DNA of 64,000 nucleotides from Adiantum capillus-veneris (GCA_014529385.2 CM043964.1:138532529-138596528), one strand, 5' to 3'; shown: positions 11,560 to 23,370, numbered from the stretch's first letter. Made by a program: numbers and translations. The notes: generated from the letters alone by a model not told the origin.

Positions 11560-11922
11560 CTAGAGTAATCCGGGTTGCTTCCCTCTATTGTACTTGGTCT
11601 TCTGGCATACTACACATTTTGAAACATATTCTTGTATGTCCACTTTCATGGTAGGCCAATAGAAATATGTCTCTACTCCTCGAAGAGTAGGTTGAATACC
11701 TCTATGCCCCGCATAGGGAGGAGCATGGGATTCATACATAGCTTTCTCACGAAGGGAATGGGTAACACATAGCTTATTGCCATGGAGAAGATAACCATCC
11801 TGCAAGGTGAATGGTTCCTCTTTCTTCCCCAAAGCAAGGGCTGACATTATGTCTCTAAAGTCGGGGTTAGTAGTATACTCATCTATCATAGAGGATAGAT
11901 CATTGTGAGTAGCTATAGACAC
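11560..11922 (-). pseudogene. gypsy integrase zinc-binding (H2C2) domain
   Basis: The translation has HAPPYAGHRGIQPTLRGV, then YFYWPTMKVDIQEYV and CVVCQKTK, matching the H-H-C-C module before the integrase catalytic core. The frame ends at GKQPGLL, where the core should begin. The module helps multimerise integrase and bind LTR ends. It is separated from the reverse transcriptase by about 340 bases of broken RNase H sequence. Confidence 0.85.
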
Positions 11923-12266
11923 TGAATTAACTTTTGGTCATTGTGAAAGTGCATCGGCCACTTGATTCTACTTACCAGCAATGTGAGCATTATGAAAGAA
12001 AATTTTCCCACCTCATTTGTTTGTCGGAAAGGCTGGTTTGCATCATGAAATTCTTGAGACTTTGGTGGTTGGTTCGTAGAATAAATGGAGTCCCCAATAG
12101 GTAGTGCTTCCACGTGTCTAGGGCATGTAGAACATCTCAAAGCTCTTTCTCGTAAATGCCCAAGACTCGTTCATCCGTATTGAGTCTTCGGATCTCATAT
12201 GCTATAGCATGCCCTTCTTGAAGAAAAACTACTCCAAGGCAATCACCACAAGCATCACATTGGACC
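11923..12266 (-). pseudogene. decayed gypsy RNase H region
   Basis: By position this is the RNase H segment of the same pol. Fragments such as LGIYEKEL (minus, near 12150) look RNase H-like, but stops and frame changes prevent a clean reading. Confidence 0.45.
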
Positions 12267-13013
12267 TCAAATGGCTTTGAGAGATCCGGAAGCATGAGGA
12301 CTGGTTGGTCCTGCTATTTGAGAGAATTTTTCTATGACGTGTCTATAGTATGCGCACATACCAATAAAGCTTCTTAGCTCATGTAGATTCCTTGGATTAG
12401 GCCATGCTTTCATTACCTCTAACTTCAATGGATCCATACGGATACCATCTTGAGAGATAATATGACCTAGGTATTGAATCTCTTGAAGGAAAAATTTGCT
12501 TTTCTTTTGGTTGAGAAAAAGCTTGTTCTCCCTCAATGCTTGAAAAATCACTTGGAGATGTTGCTTATGTTCCTCCAAAGACTTGGAGTAGATGATGTTA
12601 TCATCAAAGAACACTCCAATGAATTTGCGGTACGGTCTAAAAATTTTCTCCATGAGACGATTGAACGTAGCTAGTGCATTAGTCAAGCCAGAAGACATGA
12701 CTAGATAATCATAAGGACTAAACCTTGTGCGAAGCACGGTTTTTAGGATATCTTCATCCGCTCTCCTTATTTGATGATAGTCACTTTTAAGGTCAATCCT
12801 ACTGAAGTAGGTAGAGCCTTGTAGCTTATCAAACAGATGTTCTACCCAAGGCACGGGAAATCTATTTTTGATAGTGATATGGTTTAGTGCTCGATAGTCC
12901 ACACACATATGGTATGTACCATCTTTATTTTTCACTAAAAGGACTGGAGAACAAAAGGGAGAGGAACTAGCCCTCACCATCCCTTTGTCTACCAATTCAT
13001 TTACTTGCCTCAT
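12267..13013 (-). pseudogene. gypsy reverse transcriptase
   Basis: Long minus-strand frame of 248 codons. Visible motifs: GMVRASSSPFCSPVLLVKNKDG, the DYRALNHITIKNRFPVP block, the FSRIDLKSDYHQI block, YLVMSSGLTNA (usually VMPFGLTNA) and the catalytic FFDDNIIYS (usually YLDDILIYS; both aspartates kept), then YLGHIIS. Its upstream frame contains the DVFIDDIPMDLPP linker common to chromoviruses. It is unusually intact compared with its neighbours. A TAA-type interruption lies shortly before its first Met, and the RNase H downstream is broken. Confidence 0.9.
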
Positions 13014-13334
13014 GATCTGCTCTTGTTGAGCTTAAGAGACTTGATAAGGAGGCTTGTTAGGCGGTGAGCTTCCTGGAAGGAGCTCAATGCGATGGTCATC
13101 ATCCCCTTGTTTTGGAGGTAAGTCCATAGGGATATCATCGATGAACACATCTTGGAATCCTTTAGAAAATTAGACAACTCTAACTCTTCTTGATTCCTAC
13201 CATTTACAGTTGATGAAACATTAGGATCTTTTAGAGACTCTTTGACAAAAATCATGTACGCGGAAACAAAGCTCTTCATTGATTTATCAAAAGCAAGAGG
13301 ATTTACAAGTGGAATAGTGCGACGATGAGGTCAT

Positions 13335-13663
13335 GGCTTTGGGCAAGACTTTTCAAAGCTTGTACTCTAAAAGTCCAATAGTTGCAAGAGAGATCTTGGC
13401 ATCGACAACACGCACTGGCACATTCAAAATCAACCTTGCAGGAAATCTGACTACTTTTTACCCAGGGTAAAGGTCTTGGAAGCAGAATAGGGGTCTACCA
13501 TTGTATATAAATAATACTGGTAAAGCTCTTGAAGAGCCACGAGGTAGTTTTCTTGGTTTGCATAAAATAGAATATTAAATGCATCAAAAAAGCCTTGTTA
13601 AAAAAACCTCTGTAAAAAGACTTGCAACTGCATTATCATACGCTTTTGAAGGTTTCCTTCTTA

Positions 13664-13672
<9 letters not shown>
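13335..13672 (-). repeat. gypsy-linked segment shared with 48805-49145
   Basis: About 335 bp almost identical to 48805-49145 in the same orientation, starting at GCTTTGGGCAAGACTTTTC and ending in a CT microsatellite in both places. By position here it lies upstream of the reverse transcriptase on the minus strand, so it is probably the protease-to-RT part of the gypsy element, but no protease motif is readable. Confidence 0.8.
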
Positions 13673-13727
<55 letters not shown>

Positions 13728-13732
13728 CCCCC

Positions 13733-13799
<67 letters not shown>
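13665..13799. repeat. CT-C-CT compound microsatellite at a junction
   Basis: (CT)n, then an ~18-C run, then (CT)n. It separates the gypsy-linked segment from the gag-like fragment, so it marks a breakpoint between two unrelated repeats. Confidence 0.95.
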
Positions 13800-13801
<2 letters not shown>

Positions 13802-14385
13802 GTAGAACTACAACTTCTGCCAAAAGAGGTCTATGATGTCGTACAAGAACCCAAGACAAAAGAAGCTAATAGAAGGCTTGGGCTCAGAGAGTTCTACGAC
13901 CAAGAGCCATGTGGAGTAGATTTTCAAAAAGCTTATGAGCTCCTATCCACCATCAAGGAAGATGAAACACCCCAGATCTCTAACCAGCAAGGGAACAAGG
14001 TTGAAGTGGTAATTATGAAAGAGATAGTGGCCGAAGCTCTCAAATTTCCAACAAAAGGGATGACCATGAGAGCTAGGGATAGAAAGACGGCAGGTACCTT
14101 CACCAAGGAAACCGCTGCTGCAACATTTGACGATCTTATCCAGAAGCAAGTGGAAGAACCAACAATATTATATCATCAACACTTCCACTTTCTCGCAAAG
14201 AGACCGCCAAGATACACAACACCCAATCATGCAGTTGCGACTACTCTTACACAAGTGTTAAAGTCAACAACCAGGCAACCCATCCACCACGCATAGTATG
14301 TGTTATCCACACTGAAGGGTACAAAAAAGAGGGTAAGATAACATATCTGGGAGCACCTGAGATACTCACAAGAATTGTCTACCAT
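13800..14385 (+). pseudogene. gag-like coiled-coil family fragment (copy 1)
   Basis: The translation from about 13800 reads LLPKEVYDV, REFYDQEPCGVDF, AYELLSTIKED, VEVVIMKEIVAEAL, KGMTMRARDRKTAGTF and ATTLTQVLKSTTRQP, then a TAG, then YVLSTLKGTKK in the same frame. The same protein occurs on the minus strand at 61510-60930 with few differences. The family is not recognised; position beside gypsy parts and lack of introns suggest a retroelement structural protein. This copy is cut at about 14385, at the junction with an integrase tail. The open frame upstream of 13800 is microsatellite, not protein. Confidence 0.6.
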
Positions 14386-15160
14386 ATCTAACGATACTTG
14401 ATCTACTAAAGACTTATGTTACCGAAGTAGATCAATGCTCACAATGGGAAAAGTACTTACCTCTTGTAGAGTATGCCTACAATAATATTGTACATACTTC
14501 TACAAGAAAAGCACCTTTTGAAATCATTGAGGGAAGACCTAAAAGTCCCTTGCTACTCAAAGTACATGGGAAGGTCTTCGTTGAGGATGAGTGGAGCCAT
14601 GACCTACAAGAATCTTTTCAAAAGATTAAGGAGGCTATATCCATCTCTCAACAAAGTCAAAAGGTTGTTGCTGACAAGCACAGACGGGCCTTAACGTTCA
14701 AAGAAAATGATTGGGTATTACTTAAGTTTCCCAAGGCTTGATTGAGGCAAACGATGAGCAAAAATCCTACATGCCATCAAAAGTATTATGCTAAGCTAGG
14801 GAAAAGATATTATGGTCCTTTCCAAATCATGAAGCCCATAAATGAGATGGATTATCAACTCAAGTTGCCCAACCATTGGCTCATACACAATGCTTTTCAT
14901 GTGGGCCTACTTAAGCCCTACAAAGGAGAGCCGCCAATGGAACCAATTATTGAAGACCCTCCAAAATTGGAGACCAAGAAGAGGTGCTACAACCCGAAGC
15001 TATCCTTTGCCATGAAGACAAGGTACTATGACATGGTAAGATTATCAGATGGTATCTTATTAAGGTAAAAAATTATCCTTTTGAAGATGCTAGATGGATG
15101 CAAGGAATACATCTTAAGGATAGTATGAACCTTGTCAATGCTTACAATGCTACATTAGAG
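14386..15160 (+). pseudogene. chromovirus integrase C-terminus and chromodomain (copy 1)
   Basis: The reading starts in the last part of the integrase core (WEKYLPLVEYAYNN), continues through KAPFEIIEGRPKSP and a GPFQIMKPINEM block, then LPNHWLIHNAFHVGLLKPY. After a one-base deletion near 14972 (relative to copy 2 at 52930-52140) the other frame gives a chromodomain: EAILCHEDKVLRHGKIIR, YLIKVKNYPFEDARW. A TGA near 14740 also interrupts it. The chromodomain would steer integration to modified chromatin. The catalytic DDE residues lie upstream and are missing here. Confidence 0.85.
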
Positions 15161-15496
15161 TAAACAAATGTACAAATTTCTTTTGAATGACCAATGTTTT
15201 TGTCTTATAAGACTAATTCTCTCTTTTTACTGTGCACAAATTTTTATAGTATGCATGCATAGAATCATGTTGTTGATGATGGCGTTTCTCAAACACCAAG
15301 TTGAATTTGTCACTCCACTTGGCAAAATGAAATGGCCTAAAGAGCAGACATGCTTGTGGCAGCTATGTCTCCCAAGCACCAAATGGATTAGTCATCCATC
15401 TTGGAAAGATGTTGTAGGGTAAAAAGGGATCCTCTACCCGCTAAGCAAGATTGACTAATGACTAAGGCTTTATCTCTAGTCGAGGATGACTATGAT

Positions 15497-15512
15497 TTCA
15501 AGAGAGAGGTAA
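15497..15512 (+). promoter_or_regulatory. polypurine tract before LTR
   Basis: CAAGAGAGAGGTAA lies directly before the TGTCATAAAATC LTR start, the expected plus-strand primer. The equivalent site precedes the LTR of copy 2 at about 51831-51845 on the minus strand. Confidence 0.8.
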
Positions 15513-17100
15513 TGTCATAAAATCTAATATCTAGCCAATCCAAATGATTTTCTTATATTAGATTGATCATTTAATATGGGAGAATAAACGAGAACAAGGG
15601 TTAGGATATAGACATGTACTTACAGATCTATCTCAACACGGGGCCAATGGTAAAGGGGCCCAAATGAGAGATGGTCTATCAAAGAGCAAGGCTAATTGAT
15701 GGAGCTTAAAGACCTTAAGGTTAGCTTCATTGAATACCTCCAATAGTTAGTGTTAAAAGTCCTTTGACCTTAGGTAAGCTAGGACTGTGCTTGAGGTGGG
15801 AACCCGGTCCAACCTTGAGGTGCTTGTCATGCCTGATGACTGAGATGCTTGAGATGCTTGAAGTGCTTGATGATTGAGATGCTTAAGGTGCTTTTCATGC
15901 TTGAGATGCTACAGTTGTACTTGAGTTGGAAACACAGCCCAAGATTGAGGGGCTTAAGGACCAAGCTTGTGGTGAGAACTGGCCCCAAGGTTGAGGGGTT
16001 TGAGGTGTCACAAAAGTCAATGCAAATCCCTACAAGGAGGGGACAAGCCATGCAAGAAGGGAGGGTGGTTTTTTGACCACTCTCTCCCCCAAAGGGCACC
16101 CCTTTCCCAAGAGGCAAGTAGGATATATGCCAAGCCCCTAGCTAGGTTATCTTCATGGTGTGCCTAAAGCCTATTGGTTGGCCTTCCAAGGTGTCCAATG
16201 AAAATTTAGTGGATTTAATTAGTTGTTTTAGCATTTATCAAGTCCTCTCTCTCAAAGGGTAAAGGGAGACACTTGTCCCAAGGCTACCCTTGTTGCTTGT
16301 TATGTCCTTGCTTGTTATTGGCTAGGCCAAGAGGGGTCCAATGAGCTTCAAGCATGAGCTACAAGGGGGGATCGACCAAAGCAAGCTAGGGGGTTGCTTG
16401 AGGGATATACTCTCCCACACACTCACACACACTCTCATTGTGTATTGTGTAAAGTACAAGATATCCCTCTTCTTCTCAAAGCAAGTAGAGAGGTTGAGAG
16501 CCTACTCCAACACTCTTGGCTATGGAATGCAAATCCAACCAAGAGCCATGCTTCAATGCTTAATCTTGACATCTTATCCATATTCATTACTATTCTATTA
16601 TGTATGCTAGCAAGAAGAGTGATGATAAGTGAGAAACTAATTCTCTCTCCTATCAAATGTTTCTTCTTCCTCTTCCCTACCCTCATTCCCTGCTAGCTCT
16701 CTCCACCTTTGAAGGTGTTTGAGGTCTTGGGACTGAGGCTTGGGATAGTTAATGCTTTCCACAAAGTTTATGTTATACTCGTTATGCATGAAGCTTTCCA
16801 TGTTCATTGCATCACCTAGGTCACAAGGAACACAAAGATTGTATTGTAACAAGTCTCTCTTGATGGGAGAAACTATAACACAAATTCCTATTGAAGGGTG
16901 GACTAGCTCCACATAAATTCGGACCTCAATTGTTGTCATGTTCCATAAACTCTCTCTCTTGCAAAAGTATTGTTCATGCCAAGTTAACTAAATGCTATGT
17001 TTATGTTGCTACCATCAATTAAGTTCACCCGCTATGCTCTCAAAGTAATTTCCCAAAAATACTTTCTCTAATATCCGCTCCTCTCAAAGTTAATAGGCCA
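15513..17100 (+). repeat. chromovirus 3' LTR (copy 1, ~1588 bp)
   Basis: Starts TGTCATAAAATC and is similar to 51830-50217 on the minus strand up to GTTAATAGGCCA, after which the two loci diverge; this defines the end as a CA. It contains a minisatellite of GATGCTTGA-like units at 15838-15912 and a short CACA run near 16417. No TATA box was confidently picked. Open frames inside are shadows. Confidence 0.85.
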
Positions 17101-17340
17101 TTTGCATTACATCACACATATGCAAAAACAAATTTTTTCCATTTTTGGGAGCATGCATAACATGCAAATGAAAGTGTTTGACCTCAAGGCAATGCATCAA
17201 GCTCAAATCCATAATATAGAATAACATGCTATCATATCACTTTACCCATATGATACTCACACAACAAACGGTAACCCAAAAAGAAAGCCACCTTGTTCAT
17301 ATCTGTCTGAGCGGTTCGGGTTGGCTAACCATATACCCTC
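17101..17340. other. unassigned DNA
   Basis: Nothing recognised. Confidence 0.4.
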
Positions 17341-17589
17341 ACATCTAATAGCTAAAATCAACTCACCAAAATAAACCATAAATCATACATAAACGGCTCG
17401 GTTAACTCACGACGTCATATGGTACTCCCCCTTCGTAGCACCCCTATACACGCATAGCTATTAGTTTATGGACATCTAATAGCTACAATCAACTCGCCAA
17501 AATAAACCATAAATCATACATAAACGGCTCGGTTAACTCACGACATCATATGGTACTCCCCCTTCGTAGCACCCCTATACACGCATAGG
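17341..17589. repeat. ~132-bp direct tandem duplication
   Basis: A unit starting ACATCTAATAGCT and containing AAACGGCTCGGTTAACTCACG and CTCCCCCTTCGTAGCACCCC occurs at 17341-17472 and again at 17473-17589 with almost no differences. Confidence 0.9.
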
Positions 17590-18108
17590 TAAAACCATTT
17601 ATAAAATGATTAATAACTCGTTTATCTGAGGTGATAACGGAGACCTAATTACATTTATCATCAAGTTTAGTCGATATTTTTAATTTGCTAAGTGGGTTTG
17701 CCCATCCGGTGAGTCTATATGGTGGTTCTCCAAGGAGCTTGGGGTCCAAAATTTTGACCGTGTAGTGGACAGAAAGCTGTTTTTTGACCATATTTCTTAG
17801 CTTGTGTGTGATTTTCACATGACACCAAGAGAGAAAATATTCTAAATGATATTTTTTATCTCTGTTTGAGGGTTCGGACTGATTCATAGCGGTTTGTGAG
17901 ATATGACCAAAACAATGTTCCGATCGCTTCTATGACGTGAAATGAAAAGCGCTTTTTATGCACGCATGTGATCATAAACACATCGTGTGCATAAATCAGC
18001 GTGTTAAATATGATGAAATAATAATGGGAAAATTCATACGTACTCAAAAATTCCATACATGCACTCATATATATATAAAAAATTACCGAGAGGGTGACTA
18101 CTCAAAAA
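17590..18108. other. unassigned DNA
   Basis: No supported gene; short open frames on both strands lack motifs. Confidence 0.4.
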
Positions 18109-18241
<133 letters not shown>

Positions 18242-18700
18242 GATGGCTATGGACTTTAGAGCTTCTCATTGTGCTTTAGAATTTATTAGGGGCTGTCAAA
18301 AGGCTTCTTGATTTGCCATAAGAGAGCGGTGATAAGAGCTATGCAAAGGTATTCACCATAAGAGCTTTCAGAGAGCACGTACACCGTGAAACGAGAGAGG
18401 AGATAGTAAGCAAGTAGAGAGAGAGAGTATCCTTCTTCTTCTTCTTCTTCTAGCTTATGGAGATGGTGATGAAGAGCTTGCACAACTCCGTATAATAGGT
18501 AAGTATTGTCTTGTGGTAGTAGACGCAATAGATGGCACTAAAAACTGAGCATTGTAGGTCAATTTATAGGCACTGGGCCAGGCTAGAGCGAGTCCCAAGC
18601 AAAAAAATAGCGCTACTTTTTGGGCCAAGAATAGCTGCAAGCTTTTTAGAAACTTTGCTAAAAACATGGCTTGGCTTTTGGGGATCAACTCTCCCACTTG

Positions 18701-19106
18701 TTACGGCATAAGCCGCACATTGCGGTCCTACGGATGTCTGGGCATTGCGGACTAGGAGTTCATGCGTCTTTGGAACAGTTCTTCATGGGATATCATGGGA
18801 AAAGACGGGGGTTTTCATCGTTCCCGATCTGCACTAGAGCAGTGGGTGTATTTGGGGGGGCATACCAGTCTTTGTGGATATCTCTCAAGCAATCATTATA
18901 TCATTCTCATGTAATTCTATGTTTTGCTACATTTCAATGAAGAAGATGGTGTTCTGTTCCTGTGTATTGTCTTCTATCCTCTCTTCACCTGAAACCCCTT
19001 GAGAAAATTGGATATATACATTATTGTTCATATAATGTAAGGAAGCGTGAGGGTATCCATTCTTGTAGTGCTTACTGCTCCACTGCCGAGCTATAGGCAT
19101 TGCATT
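18701..19106 (+). repeat. candidate 5' LTR of a gypsy element
   Basis: A TGTTACGGCA start and an end at GGCATTGCA directly before a TTTGGCGACCACG segment that resembles a gypsy primer-binding site. The gag frame follows. No clear second LTR of the same sequence was seen downstream of the integrase, so this is only a candidate. Confidence 0.35.
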
Positions 19107-19130
19107 TGGCGACCACGATGCGTGATGGGT
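19107..19130 (+). promoter_or_regulatory. candidate primer-binding site
   Basis: TTTGGCGACCACGATGCG lies upstream of the gag frame. TGGCGACC-type sites are common in plant gypsy elements; the matching tRNA cannot be assigned by eye. Confidence 0.4.
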
Positions 19131-19193
19131 GACCTGCTGTGAACATGCATCTGCACTAGGTCGTAGGGTCCTCCCGACCCTGTTGTTCCAGTT

Positions 19194-20397
19194 GTGGGAA
19201 GACGATGGAGAAGAGGTGGTTCGGATGAATTTGTTTTTTCTACACCTCAGGTTGAGGAACATGTGTCTCCGTCAGCAAGCCCGGTGCGTGGTCGGCGTAT
19301 TCAGCGTGCATGGCGTACTCCGCGTAGTCAATCCTGTCCTCCTGCCATGTGCTCTCCCTCACCCACTCATGTTGCTCCACCACCAACTCCGATAAGCAGT
19401 CCCGGGGTCTCACCGCCATCGTCCCTACCTCCTATTGTTCAATATCTCTTTCCAGGAGAGGGTACAGTTGGGAAAGGGACTATGATGCAGCTAGTGGCGG
19501 GCGGTCAGATTAAGTATAGTCGCTTTCGAGGTCTTTCAAAGGAAGACCCTGATGCACATTTGCGACAATTTAATAAAGTGTATAGATTGAATCATCCTGG
19601 CACTGTGGTTCCTCTCCATCAACAATCGGTGTTTGAATCCACACTTTCAGGGAAAGCTGCAAAATGGCTATTAGAGTATCCTCACGATCACTTTCAAACT
19701 TATGACGAAGGGTCCACAGCGTTCTTGCGTCGATTGAGAATAAAAAAGACGGTCCCTCAACATTTGGAAAAGCTTCGAACGTTGCTTCAAGAGTCGTTGT
19801 CAGTGGAGGATTATGCTACGAAGTTCCGGATGCTTTTGCAGCGGTACCTCAGGCACAACGACCAGTGGCCGAGGTCTTGAATGATTATTTTCTGCAAGGA
19901 CTCAACAAGGATCTCAGGATTGTTATGGCAACAGTGGATAAGGTTACCACTCCACTAGATAATGTTATTGCAAGGGCTGTTGTAGCAGGAGAGGCTTTAG
20001 AGGATATGGAATCACCAAGGAAATCAAAGAAAAAGGATCGCAAGAAATCTCATTGTAAATCTCAGGGAAGTGGGAGTGATAGTTCGGAGTCGGAGAGTGC
20101 AGACTTATAATACTTGATTCAGGCAGCAATGGTTCGGTGAAAGAATAGGAGGAAGCACCTCGGAAAAAATCCCAGCATCAAGGGAAAGGTGTTCCATCCG
20201 GATCAACGAAATCTTCTACGGTGGTTAAAAGTTTGAAGGAGCTGTGGTGTACTTAGTGCCGGAATCCGGGACATGCCGCTCATGAGTGTGCAATGAATCA
20301 GAAATGGTGTGCAATTTGCACAGCCAACACCCATAATGCAGTGGAATGCTATTACAATGGTCATGGCCGTAGGAGTGGGGATTCTTCTACATGGTAG
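19194..20397 (+). pseudogene. gypsy gag with zinc knuckles
   Basis: A 228-codon frame holds a proline-rich N-terminus and the retrotransposon gag core (FRGLSKEDPDAHLRQFN, SGKAAKWLLEYP, LRTLLQESLSVEDYATKFR). After a frame change near 19870 the core ends with LNDYFLQGLNKDLR and a Lys/Ser-rich tail. Next come CTxCRNPGHAAHEC, interrupted by a TAG at the x, and CAICTANTHNAVEC, two CCHC knuckles. Gag would assemble the particle and package RNA. A third knuckle-like CLFCLGDGNWHLEC near 20550 lies in another frame. Confidence 0.85.
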
Positions 20398-21077
20398 TCA
20401 CAACAGTCGGAACATGGACAAGAGCCTGTGGTGGCATTGGTCCACGCTCATGCATCAGAGGCACCTTTTCAAGGACTAGCCGGTGGACGGGGTCAAGGGG
20501 GGGTCGCGATCGCAGAATAGGTGGCCGAGATCCTAATCGACCCAAGACGTGCCTTTTCTGTTTGGGAGATGGGAATTGGCACTTGGAGTGTTCGGAAGCT
20601 ATCAAATATGATCGAAAGAAACACAAACGTGCTACTGGAAAGCAGTCGAGTGTGGCTATGGTTCAGATTGAGGGGCTGGACGAATCTGACTCGGTGGTTT
20701 TGCTGATTACCCATTCTAGCAAAATGTGGTACCAGCCCCGATGTTAAGCTCCCAAATTAGGCAACTCAAGAGGATGTACATAAAAAGACTGTAACTTGGA
20801 TGCCTTCAATACCACCATTACAATCACCAGGACCATCGATGCCCTCTTTGGAAAAGAAAGAGGGAAAAGTCATAAGCATGTCAAATACCATGGAAGAAGA
20901 TAATTGGGATTTTGTTTGGAAGGAGGCTCTAGAATCACCATTACAAGTACGATTGGGATCGTTATTGAAATTGGTTCGGAATTTTCACAAAGCTTTGCTG
21001 AGTCAGAAGTTCAAAGAAATAAACAAGATGGAAGTTGATGTTGCGGCAGCTGAGGGTGAGGGGGATGATTCAATCGT
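20398..21077 (+). pseudogene. gag-to-protease linker, decayed
   Basis: Contains the third knuckle-like segment (20391-20747 frame) and a charged linker frame at 20800-21123 with no domain. Frames change several times. Confidence 0.45.
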
Positions 21078-21800
21078 TTGCCGACAACTAGGATTATGGA
21101 TACACGGATTCTGGAGCTTTTAGTGAGATATCCTGGAATGTATATCGATAAATTTCTATTATATGGAGGTGCGATAGTGAATATTATTACTCAAGCGGCT
21201 TGTGAGCACTTTGGTCTTAGTGATTGGAAACCTGCACCCTTTGTAGTTCGCATGGCAAATCAGAGAAGAGTACAACCAGTAGGATTGCTCTGAGGCATTG
21301 TGCTGGAAGTGGCTGGTTTGTATTTTTCTGTTTCATTAGTGGTGTTAAATATTGAGGATCACAGTCAGGATTATCATATTATTTTGGGGAGACCATGGTT
21401 ATGCCAAGCCACGGTAAAGCATAATTGGGAGGCAAATATGCTGACAGTTAAAAAGGGTCGCAGGAAAGTTCGAGTGATGTTGGGAACATGTAGACAACCA
21501 ATCCAGGCAGCATGGCCTTTGATAGCAGAGACCGTCAATATGGTGGAAGGATTAGAAGAGGATGAAGAGGAGCAATTCCTGAAGGCTAACCCGGATTTAG
21601 TTTCTCTCTATCTTGCAGATATTTCTACAATTTCAGTGGGGAAGTCTTTAGAGGATCAGGAAATAGCAAATCCAGGGGGACAAGAAAAAGTCTTGCCTAT
21701 TCCCGAACCATTGGAGGATATTATTGGGCAAGAACGTGAGTTTGAAGTACAGATGAGTAAAATAACAAGGGTGAAGGAGGATGAACTGGAGACGAACTAG
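21078..21800 (+). pseudogene. gypsy aspartic protease
   Basis: The frame reads MYIDKFLLYGGAIVNII, where retroviral-type proteases have a D-G/S/T-G triad such as LLDGGSGVNII; the catalytic Asp is replaced by Tyr. The second half after a TGA at about 21291 contains DYHIILGRPWLCQA, the ILGRPWL block that closes plant gypsy proteases. An acidic linker (EGLEEDEEEQFLK) follows. This enzyme would cleave the polyprotein; the Asp loss makes this copy inactive. Confidence 0.8.
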
Positions 21801-21879
21801 AGACAGTCTTTCTAGGAGCTCAAGAGGAGTCTTAGCCAATTCATATCAGTAAACAGCTTGAGGAAAGTTTTCGAGGAGA

Positions 21880-22922
21880 CTTGATTAATTTGTTGATAGA
21901 AGTATGCGGATATGAAAGGGTTGGATCCAAAGTTTTATCAGCTAACCGGATGCAGTGCCACTGAAGTAGCATTTCTATAGGACTAATCCGAATGTGGCCA
22001 AGCAAGTTAAGGTGGAAATTGATCTCGGGGGGTTCACTATGTGTAAAACTACCATATCACGTGCGTTCAAGACATGTTTGTAAAACCCCTTATCTGTGAA
22101 TTTTGTTAGGAATACAATGTATCCTTTTCTTTTAAAATCTGTAAGTTTTTTTCAAATTTGAAAAAATAATGTCCTTTTGTATATATATTTCTGTAAGTTT
22201 CAAGAACTTTAAATACCCTTCTGTTGAACTCACGTGATAGGTTACATTTTTTATTAGGTGACCTCCCCGGGAAATTGATCGCCTATTTTGCAGGTGGGTT
22301 TTATTACCCCTATTGATAATCCAAAATGGATTTCTCCTATTGTGGTGGTACCAAATTAAAAAAAGCAAATTCAAATTTGTGTGGATTATAGGAAGCTGCA
22401 TGCAGCTACTGTTCTAGACCCTTTTTTGCTTCCATTCTGGATTCCATTTTGGAATATGTGGTAGGGCATGAGATTTATTCTTTTCTGGATGGGTTCAGTG
22501 GATATAACCAGATTTAGATGGCTGAAGATTTTATGCGAATCTTTCTAGATGATCCCAGTGTCTTTGGAGTGCAATTAGAGCATTTGAAGCAATTGCGGTT
22601 ATGTTTTATGAAATGTAGAGACATGAAATTTAGTTTAAATCCTCTAAAGTGTGCATTGGTAGTGCAAAGTGGGAGATTATTGGGTCATGTAATTTTTGAG
22701 GACGGCATTTCAGTGGATCCGGATAAAATAGTAGCAATTATGGAAGCACCTCTTCCGGTGAATTCAAAGCAGTGTGTAGTATTTCTGGGCCAAGCTCATT
22801 GGCATGGAAGGCATTTGCAATTTGTCGCACACTTGGCAATACCTATTAATCAGGCAGCACATTACAAAGTTTTTGAATGGACACAGGAATGTGATCTGGC
22901 CTTTAGGAGATTAAAAATTTAG
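21880..22922 (+). pseudogene. gypsy reverse transcriptase, degraded
   Basis: The N-terminal half is heavily broken (for example a QICVDYRKLHAAT-like segment near 22372). From 22518 a frame reads FLDDPSVFG, HLKQLRLCFMKCR, FSLNPLKCALV, GRLLGHVIFEDGI and DPDKIVAIMEAP, the thumb part of the enzyme. The catalytic YxDD motif survives only as LDD at a deleted junction. It continues into the RNase H after a single TAG at 22921. Confidence 0.8.
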
Positions 22923-23370
22923 ATGTCCAAAGCTCCGATCATGATCCCTCTGAATTGGAGTCAGGATTTTCATGTTTTTGTGGATGATTCTGACAGAACT
23001 ACTGGCAATGTGTTGATGCAAGAACAAACTCAAGGGTGGTTTCAACCTGTCTATTATGCCAGCAGACAATTATCATCCGCAGAAAAAAATTATCCAGTAA
23101 CGGAAAGAGAATGCTTAGGGATGATTTACTCGGTGAAGAAGTTTCATCACTATCTGTTGGATCAGTGATTTTTCTTTCATGTGGATCATTCGGCTCTCTT
23201 ATACCTAGTGCACCAATAGAATTTGACAGGAAGACAAGCCAGATGGGTGCTCTTGTTACAAGAATTTGATTTTGAGGTAATACATCGTCCCGGAGTGTAG
23301 CATGCTGTTGCTGATTACCTATTCCATCTTAATTCGAGGCGAGCCGCCGACGAGGGTTGCGGATGAATTT
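22923..23370 (+). pseudogene. gypsy RNase H
   Basis: FHVFVDDSDRTTGNVLMQE, PVYYASRQLSSAEKNYPVTERECLGMIYSVKKFHHYLL are the standard RNase H blocks; the first Asp and the ERE Glu are visible. A TGA at 23166 interrupts it before the FHVDH segment and a VIHRPGV end. Confidence 0.85.

Larger units (their letters stand above)
11540..13580 (-). mobile_element. Ty3/gypsy pol fragment
   Basis: On the minus strand: a spacer segment after the protease region, reverse transcriptase, a decayed RNase H region and the integrase zinc-binding domain, in the canonical gypsy order. It is cut at about 11540, before the integrase catalytic core. No LTR is attached to this piece. Its upstream part (13335-13580) recurs at 48805-49055. 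Confidence 0.8.

Noticed and set aside
13579-13859. Long frames of Ser-Leu or Arg-Glu repeats (also at 6892-7197, 49574-50227 and others)
   Set aside because: They are translations of CT/GA microsatellites in several frames at once, not proteins.
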